From positions 558,001-622,000 of the forward strand of contig JADANN010000080.1 of NCBI GenBank assembly GCA_018806985.1: a DNA stretch of 64,000 bases. The letters run 5' to 3'. Each line of letters starts with the position of its first letter. Within the stretch, counting starts at the first letter, position 1. The position numbers were made by a program, and so were the translations under genes. Positions 57,660-64,000 of this stretch are shown here, piece after piece. The notes under the pieces were generated by a model that searched no databases, had not been told where the DNA came from, and saw only the letters and a program-made list of their open reading frames with translations. The stretch comes from Angiostrongylus vasorum. Its lineage: Eukaryota; Nematoda; Chromadorea; Rhabditida; Metastrongylidae.

Positions 57660-57960
57660 GGCTTTTTTTTCAGAAACAAAACCAATTTTTAACAGAACTC
57701 GTATAGAGCGAAGAATTCAAAAGTCGTGTGCATCTCGCGTAAATGAATTGTCTGGTAGGTGGACATGGTTTCTGAAGAAACGAAAGCGCATCTATCACTC
57801 CGTGAACTTCAACTTATATTGGAAATCTTGATAGCTTTCGAGGATTCGTCTAAATCTATTTTAGGAATGGCAGAGCTTTGCAAGAAGTCAGTGCAGAAAT
57901 TATTCCCGCAAGCAAAGATGTTCTTATCCTCATTCATTGTTTTTACCAGCTCATTATGAT
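57660..57960 (+). CDS. candidate exons upstream of TTLL-like block (unassigned)
   Basis: After TTTTTTTCAG (57671) the frame reads ETKPIFNRTRIERRIQKSCA then VNELSG before GTAGGT. A second frame at 57759-57956 reads VSEETKAHLSLRELQLILEI, LIAFEDSSKSILGMAELCKK and SVQKLFPQAK. The helix-rich text and codon use look like real protein. No family recognised. They may be 5' exons of the TTLL-like gene or of another one. Confidence 0.35.
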
Positions 57961-58056
57961 GACCTAAAGGTGAACAGCTAGAAGATAGTGGCCTTTGGAT
58001 TCTTCAGTCATGAATGGTGTGTTTCTCAACATAGTCGTGTGTTTCTTTATTTACAG

Positions 58057-58863
58057 GGATTACAATATGTTTTACAACGTAATGGACGTGTTTAAGTTTA
58101 AGATGATCTTTGCGACGGTCTTCAAGCTATCAGTTCGTGTTGTTCGGTCACCAAGATTCATTATGAAGGAAAACTTATTTAACTTAGGCAATCGTCCACA
58201 AATCTATGGTAATCATACATCATTACGTCGAAAGAAGCAAGGAGGAAACGAGGAGCCGTACCTTATCGTTAAACCTCTTAGAGGTAGAGTAGTTTCTACT
58301 TTTATTCGCTAGTTGTTAAGTTGTGACGAATTCCTTACTGAAATTTACCTCTTCGATTGACACTTAGTTATTATTTTACGATTCAGATTTTACCGGTGGT
58401 GTTCAGCAAGTCTGTTCAGGAGCGCCAGGGGTTATTTAACTAATGATCTAAGTGATATTAAAGATCCAACACTGAAACAACTCATACAGGTAACTATTAT
58501 TGTTTCAGTAGATTTCACTGCATTAACTCTGGTCAGTAGACGTTTATGACTTTCTGTTCGTTCGATGTTGCGTTCCTCCTACAAATAAGAATTGGATTAG
58601 CTGAACTAAATTGGATTAGGAAGTATAGGGATGAGTGAACTAAACGGTTTAAGTCGTGGGAAACAAGAAACGTAGGAGGTAACCGTGCGAAACCAGCAGT
58701 GAAATGTTGTAGATGACTGTATTTTGTGCATAGCATTTCACACTCCTTGAAACAGGAATGTGTATCGGATCGATTCCTGCTGAAGGATCAATTGAAATTC
58801 GACTTCCATATCTACGGAGTGATTAAAACCCTCAATCCTTTGTCGGTGTACGTTTCAGAGAAG
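58057..58863 (+). pseudogene. tubulin-tyrosine-ligase-like (TTLL) gene fragment
   Basis: Three exon-like blocks with GT-AG borders: 58057-58288 (PRFIMKENLFNLGNRPQI and EEPYLIVKPLRGR), 58387-58489 (LTNDLSDIKDPTLKQLIQ) and 58756-58863 (ECVSDRFLLKDQLKFDFHIY, GVIKTLNPLSVYVSEK). The TTLL core has xDxLxRN, WIxKPxxxxRGxGI and PLLxxxxKFDLRxYVLVTSxxPLxxYxxxxG; KFDFHIYGVIKTLNPLSVY matches the last. TTLL enzymes add Tyr, Glu or Gly to tubulin using an ATP-grasp fold. Exons 2 and 3 join in phase, exons 1 and 2 do not, the glycine after KPLRGR is lost, and later exons were not found before an F2 copy. Probably broken. Confidence 0.6.
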
Positions 58864-59214
58864 GTATGTCTCCGCAATTAGAATGATAGCTTCGCGTTGT
58901 TTTGAGGAGGTGGTCATCGACGCCCTCCTTTGCTAGCTGTTGAGTGGGTTTGTCAGATGTTGTGCTTCATTGAGTAGACAACTGTGTGAGCGGTTTCCGT
59001 CATTTATGTGAAAATGCCTTAGGCAAGTATTCGTCGATCCTTCTGCTAAATTTTATTGAAGACGTCCCATATCTATAAAATCTGATTGGTTTTATGGAAA
59101 AGTTGTCCCAGTATGGGTAATTTTTGTTGGAAAATATTGTGAAACCAAGAGAGTTCCTCAAGCAGTGTTGTAATATCACCGTCAGAAAGTATTCTGTCGG
59201 TAATACTTTGGAAA
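58864..59214. other. no gene seen
   Basis: No further TTLL exon was recognised. Confidence 0.4.
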
Positions 59215-59608
59215 TGCTATTCCTAACGGTTTACCCCTCATCGTAAGTGGGAGGTGTTCCTGGACGTCGGTCGGCGACATACAGCGGGGGGGATTCGTCC
59301 TCCAGCAGGGTCTGCCTAGGTGAGAGCTAATTCGACGTTCCCATCAAGAAGCCCAGCTAAGCGCAAACCAATACCAGTACCCACTACCGTTTTGGTATGA
59401 AACTAGTAACATGGTGACAAATCTCCCTCTGATCCGGAAGGACGGCGACTGCTTGTGGTGATGAAGACCTGGGGGCAGACTTTGGCCATGCTGACCTCGG
59501 AACTGCAGAGAACCACAATGGCTTACCAAACAAATCTCCGAAAAATGGAGATTGTGATGGATCCGCACAAGCAGTGAGGACGGGTCGTCTAAGTATCCAA
59601 GTGAGTAA
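59215..59608 (+). mobile_element. F2 dispersed repeat
   Basis: Start TCCTAACGGTTTACCCCTCA, end GGTCGTCTAAGTATCCAAGT followed by GAGTAAG. Moderately diverged. Confidence 0.85.
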
Positions 59609-60146
59609 GTTGTCTCAACATTAGTGTCTTTGCTGCTCTGAATCCTTGTAATAATTTTACCCGATAAAATTATATTCATCCATTTAGCAATTACCTTTCA
59701 GGAAACAAGCGACTCTTCCCAGTATGTTTTATTAAATGGTTGTGTGTGGCATGAAGGCTAAGGAACTCCGGCACGACGTGAAGGTCATAATGGTGAAAAT
59801 TGTGCTGGCGATGGTTCTAGAATTACTCATTGGTTCGTTACGAACATCAGTTCCACTACAAACGCAGCCCATAGTGCATACAGGTATTCTTATTTTTCCT
59901 CGCTTTGAATTATGCCGTGGCAGATTTCCACCGGTGAAATGCATCGCTAGCAAAAACTATTCGAGAACGAAGCGATTGAATGCTCTGCTAGCCATGCTTA
60001 CTGATTTTTTCCTACTCCTATAGATGCCATGTAAATTGTGGTTGCGAAAATCTAGAAAGAAATGGTTTAGGATTTCGACAATTTTCATAGTTAACAAGAG
60101 AAAGTAGTTAAAATCCAGAAAGTCCTTCAAATTTTCCCTCACATAG
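59609..60146. other. no gene recognised
   Basis: Two opposite-strand frames (59732-60023) have no domain; treated as chance. Confidence 0.4.
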
Positions 60147-60535
60147 TAACATACTTGGTACTTGAACGGCTCATCCTCACCGGTTGTGCGGGCCCCAGCA
60201 TAATCACCGTCTTTCGGAGATTTTCTGGTCAAACCATTGTGGTTCCCTGGAATCCCGATGTCAGGTCAGCTTGGCCAAAGTCTGCCCCCAGGTCTTCACC
60301 ACCACAGGCAGTCGTAGCCCTTGTGGATCAGAGGGAGATTTTCCACCATTTGACTTTGATACCAGGACGGTGATGGATCATGGTATTGGCTTACTCTTAG
60401 CTAGGCTTCCTGATGGAAACGCCGGACTCCTCAACTTAATAGACTCTGCCGTGAGGATAAATCCACATGCTGTACATCGCAGTCCCACAGCCAAGAACAT
60501 CTTCCAGCCACAATGAGGCGGTAAACCGTTTAGAG
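60147..60535 (-). mobile_element. F2 dispersed repeat
   Basis: Inverted copy from ACATACTTGGTACTTGAACG to GAGGCGGTAAACCGTTTAGA. The conserved frame is open for 110 residues (60184-60516). Confidence 0.88.
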
Positions 60536-61639
60536 GCACATAGTAGCTAGTTTGCAAAATTGTTTCGGTTGTTTTTCTAGTATTGTGCCTGTGCAAATCG
60601 TTTCCAAGTGTGGCCATTGCATATCGGACCAACATTATTTATTTTTACTTATTTTATTTTCCAAGGCTCATCATAATATTCATGAAATCTGGTGTGCAGT
60701 TGCGATCACTTCACGCATTCTGTTCGTTTTCTCCCGTCCAACTTGCAAAATGATCTTCGAACCGTTCGCTTGTTGTTTAAACTGCTGTTTGAGAGTTTAG
60801 TCTTCTTTATGAATGTCGTAGAATGCTGGCAGAGTTAACTCTCCTTGCAGTCTTGGAGATAACCTGGCCAAGGCGTTCTCACGTGGATCGGAGGAGAACG
60901 TTGGGGCGGGCATAGAACTAGAGCCTTTGCTTCCTAATTGACTGCGTCACTAATCACTGCGCTATTCTCGGCCGCGAATCAATGTTAACTGTTACACCGC
61001 CTGAACTACATAATGGATAGGTTTTTGTGACAGCTAATATCGGTTCACCGTCGAATTCTTCAGACTCTTCGATAATTTTTTTCCTTCTTGTATGTTCTTC
61101 TACAGTGGTTTTCTCCATCACGTTTCGTTGCCGACTTTCTGAGGAACCAGATCTCATGTTCTCCTCTTGAAAAAAGTTATTGCGCATATGCAGATTGGAT
61201 CCAAACTGATTAATTTGATAACTACGACATGCCCTGCACAGTTTTTTTTTCTACTTTTTTTCTTTTTGCTTTGATAGGCCGTATTCTTGAATGTTTCCCA
61301 AATCATCATTGGGTTATCACTCTTGTAGAGAAAGAGTAGACTCGGAGAGTTTTTGGTTGGAAGCGATTTGCACTTTACTTCTCTGATGATAACAAGTGAT
61401 TCGTTTCAGCTTGCGACTAAATCCGCACACAGTGAATACAGTATCCGGGCCTCAATCATAATGATAGCACTAAAGGGATGTCAAGGAAGCACCGCTTTCC
61501 GTTTGGGAAGGTCAAGTAGTTCTGTAGTATCACCTCTCCAATACCGTGTTTTGTAACTCTCAATAGTTTCTGTTAATATTCGCGTCCTTCCCCGATTTCC
61601 AAAGAACACAGTAAAGGTGGACCAACGGTGACAGTAGAC
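60536..61639. other. no gene supported; one coding-like ORF on the minus strand at 60954-61187
   Basis: The minus frame contains MRSGSSESRQRNVMEKTTVE and RRKKIIEESEEFDGEPILAV. Hydrophilic and protein-like, preceded by TTTTTTCAAG, but with no family match. The rest is empty. Confidence 0.3.
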
Positions 61640-62290
61640 CAAGTTCCCAGTGAAGGACAGTTTCCACTTGGTTTCGTCTGATAGCTGAAGGGTATTTCTT
61701 TGTCTTTTTATGCTATCCACTCTACCTCATATCTCATGCACTAGGATCATGCAAAGATCAGGCTTTGTTTCTCAAGAAATGCCAATTATAGTTTAATATC
61801 ATTAGCAATGGGGGCGCGCGTGGCCCAGTGGTTGGAGGCGCCACTGCGACACACGCTTGGAATCGATCCCCGCACCCATGGCCCACCAAGCCTTCAATCC
61901 CTCCGGGGTCGGCAAATTGGTACCAGACTCGCCTGGGAGGATAGCAGCAGTGGCACGATACATAGGTAGGCCACCGTGAGTCATTTCAAAGGCCAGATAT
62001 GCATTCAATCACTCACCTCCAACGATACTTAGTGAGGCCGAATGCATGACGCATCCCTCAGGGATTGGTCAACGCCGAGAGCTTTATCATTAGTACTGAA
62101 AAACTCGCCTTCTAGATTTCGAATTTCGAGCGAAATTTATTCAATTTTTTTTCAGTTCAATCAATTTCAAATCCGAGATTTTCGAAATTCCAAGTTTCCA
62201 GTGAACGACAGTTTCCATTTGGTTTCATGTGATAGCCGGAGTGTACTTCTATGACTTTTTCATCTTCTCGATATCCACCGATTCCATCCT
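61640..62290. repeat. 95-bp direct repeats on both sides of a SINE-1
   Basis: 61640-61735 and 62188-62285 share CCAGTGAA.GACAGTTTCCA, TTGGTTTC and GATAGC.G.AG.GTA.TTCT, with about 75% identity. They are too long and too diverged to be a target-site duplication. Confidence 0.65.
61808..62088 (+). mobile_element. SINE-1 copy, near consensus
   Basis: Head GCGCGTGGCCCAGTGGTTGG (A-box) at 61816, B-box-like GGAATCGATCCCC at 61859-61871, GCCTTCAATCCCTCCGGGGT, GGGAGGATAGCAGCAGTGGC, end CAACGCCGAGAGCTTTATCA. Good reference copy for the family. Confidence 0.92.
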
Positions 62291-62905
62291 ACCGTTCGAA
62301 ACGGGTTTTTGCACGTATAATTGAGAACACCTATCCATAGACCAACCCCAGTATAAAATGTGCGTTCGACAATGCATCCTTTCACTGTAAAGGGTCGTGA
62401 AGGTGTTTTTCGATCAGAAAGTGATGTGTTTACGAGGAAATACAGAAAGATAAGCAGTTTGGTCAACCCTATGCACTAAATAGTTGCTACAATATCAAAG
62501 GTGTGACCATTTGATGACCGCGGCCAGTATCGCATGGCTGGCCCATGGGACGGAGTGTCGTTGGAGTTCACAAGAGGTGCGCGTTGAACTCAAGATTTGC
62601 GGTCTAAAAGTTACAGCGTACGTACATATTCAAATCAATGCGCATGATTGTGAAAGACCACTGCTCCACACGCACCCCTTGTATTTTACTGTTATTGTGG
62701 AAAATTTTAAAGCTTCCATTCATGAACAATGTTATCTTTGCTATTGGTCTTCTATGGGGACCTGTGTAGCACAGTGGTTACAAGTGCTGTGCAAGACATG
62801 TGGCGTTTATCCTCTGCCCCTCGTGTGGTAAACCCTCCAACCTTACGTGATCGACATACTAGTGCCAAACCTTTGTTTTTAGCATAACAACAAGGACCTA
62901 ATACT
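62290..62905. other. no gene; possible tRNA-like SINE head at 62757-62790
   Basis: GACCTGTGTAGCACAGTGGT followed by TACAAG resembles a pol III A-box head, but no B-box follows clearly. Confidence 0.35.
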
Positions 62906-62908
62906 TCG

Positions 62909-63555
62909 GTAGACTCCAGCACATAATTGTATAGATCAGATATGCATTCGATTACCTTTTAACGCTACGATTGGAGTCGAATCCATGGCCCTGTCATCCA
63001 TAGGGTTTTCAATTGTGCTTCTGCACGATGATTATTGCCTGTTGATTAAGTTCTATAGTGTAGCTCTTGCGGCGGAAGTGAAAAATGAACTGTGCCATCG
63101 TTGAACAAAATTTCTCTTCCCTTGGAAAGCAGCGTCGCCGTGTTTAGCGTCTCAATCCTCATCTACGCTAGCAGTTTATTATCATGTAATAAGTGAGTGT
63201 TATTAATCTTCCCTTTGTTAGTGCAACTTTCCCTTTGCTTCTAATAGAATGCATTCGGTGTTAATTGACAGAAACGTCGGTTGTAATCCTTTTCAACCAA
63301 AACTGCGCTTACTTTGCCAATCATTCAATGATGATGTCATGTCACAAGTTGCTGAGGTTTCAGAAACCTTGTTTTCCTTGCAGCAATTATTTACAGCTTT
63401 TTCTTTAATTCAACACAAGCTTGATTACTACGCGGTAATCATCGCGTGAGATCTCGTATTTCTTTAAGCGCCGTCGGTCGTTATAAAGACCAGTCTTGTG
63501 ACAATCTAAAGGTGATGTGTCGCTCACCCAAATTTCAGCACAGATGTGAATTTAT
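62909..63555. repeat. 0.7-kb dispersed duplication, copy 2
   Basis: Direct repeat of 56083-56745. Here a 66-residue frame (63249-63449) is open: MHSVLIDRNVGCNPFQPKL, then LCQSFNDDVMSQVAEVSETL. It is frame-shifted in the other copy. Confidence 0.85.
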
Positions 63556-63745
63556 CTCACTGGTTGTCCAGCACAATTTCCATTTTTCTCAGAGTTTTGC
63601 TGGTTTAGCCATTGTCATTCCCTGAAGTCTCTCGTCTGCCCTAGCTCGTCACCACCAGGGGCAGTCGCCGCCTTTGTGGTTCAGAGAGAGATTTGCTACC
63701 ATGCGAATGGGTTGATAGAAGGGCGGTGGTGGATCCTGGTTCAGG
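63555..63745 (-). mobile_element. F2 dispersed repeat, partial
   Basis: CTCACTGGTTGTCCAGCACA to GGGCGGTGGTGGATCCTGG. It stops mid-element; the remaining 180 bp are absent. Confidence 0.8.
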
Positions 63746-64000
63746 TGGGTTTTTTGTGTTTGAAAATCGTTTCATCTCACCCTTTATATTATCCCATGGT
63801 TGGATGTGCTTGTTGGCACTGATCATATGTAGACGTAGCTCCAAACGCCTTATCTTTTTGTCAGGGACATCAGATTGAGCGTTTTTTCCTTGATAGCTGT
63901 AATGAAAAGGTGTTGGCACAGTCATCAGCCACCTTCTTCCATTCACCTACTTCTTTTTTTTTTTTGTATTCAACAGTGTGACTACAGCAATGAGCGGTTG

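Noticed and set aside
62757..62830. Possible tRNA gene or third SINE head
   Set aside because: Only an A-box-like stretch is present; no cloverleaf and no B-box.
1..64000. CRISPR arrays, rRNA genes, canonical tRNAs, operon promoters
   Set aside because: None seen; the regular repeats present are minisatellites or dispersed eukaryotic elements.

Overview
This is eukaryotic nuclear DNA from what looks like a clade V parasitic (strongylid, hookworm-like) nematode. The evidence is AT-rich sequence, short exons with GT-AG introns and T-rich acceptors, a worm-type casein kinase 1/TTBK-like gene, many RTE-type LINE fragments of the kind common in hookworms, and tRNA-derived SINEs. The genus is an inference. 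No prokaryotic feature, CRISPR array, rRNA or canonical tRNA gene was seen. Most long open frames are shadows; real coding matter comes as short exons that had to be joined by splice phase.

Layout. 0-1.5 kb: a 0.7-kb head-to-tail duplication whose copies differ mostly in homopolymer length. 1.8-3.8 kb: SINE and RTE debris. 4.2-7.4 kb (+): a decayed FANCJ/DOG-1-like helicase gene with introns, stops and a mobile-element insertion; part of its exon A recurs inverted at 27.7-28.1 kb without that insertion. 8-19 kb: repeats, AT microsatellites, an imperfect palindrome (15.3-16.4 kb) and little else recognised. 19.0-22 kb (-): a 39-bp minisatellite, a myosin-motor pseudogene, an unrecognised exon, and a 364-bp tandem repeat holding a duplicated exon. 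24.5-30 kb: RTE pieces, an actin fragment and repeat copies.

31.4-40.1 kb (-): the best gene in the window, a CK1/TTBK-like kinase whose exons join in phase over a complete kinase domain; only the glycine-loop exon carries a frameshift, in an A7 run. Its introns host two SINEs, one dispersed repeat, a MITE and an RTE piece. 41-42 kb: a MITE with perfect 18-bp terminal inverted repeats next to the GIY-YIG end of a Penelope-like element. 44-47 kb and 54-55.4 kb: unrecognised exons and a pair of bromodomain-like (BET-like) relics. 51-54 kb: an imperfect inverted repeat containing unrecognised exons. 57-59 kb (+): tubulin-tyrosine-ligase-like exons with broken phase. 56-57 and 63-63.7 kb: a second dispersed duplication.

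Overall this is a gene-poor region built by DNA-level segmental duplication (the relics keep introns) and heavy insertion by two SINE families, a ~390-bp dispersed repeat called F2 here, a MITE family called M1 here, RTE LINEs and a Penelope-like element. Only the kinase looks likely to be expressed as a full protein. No operon or pathway can be inferred.
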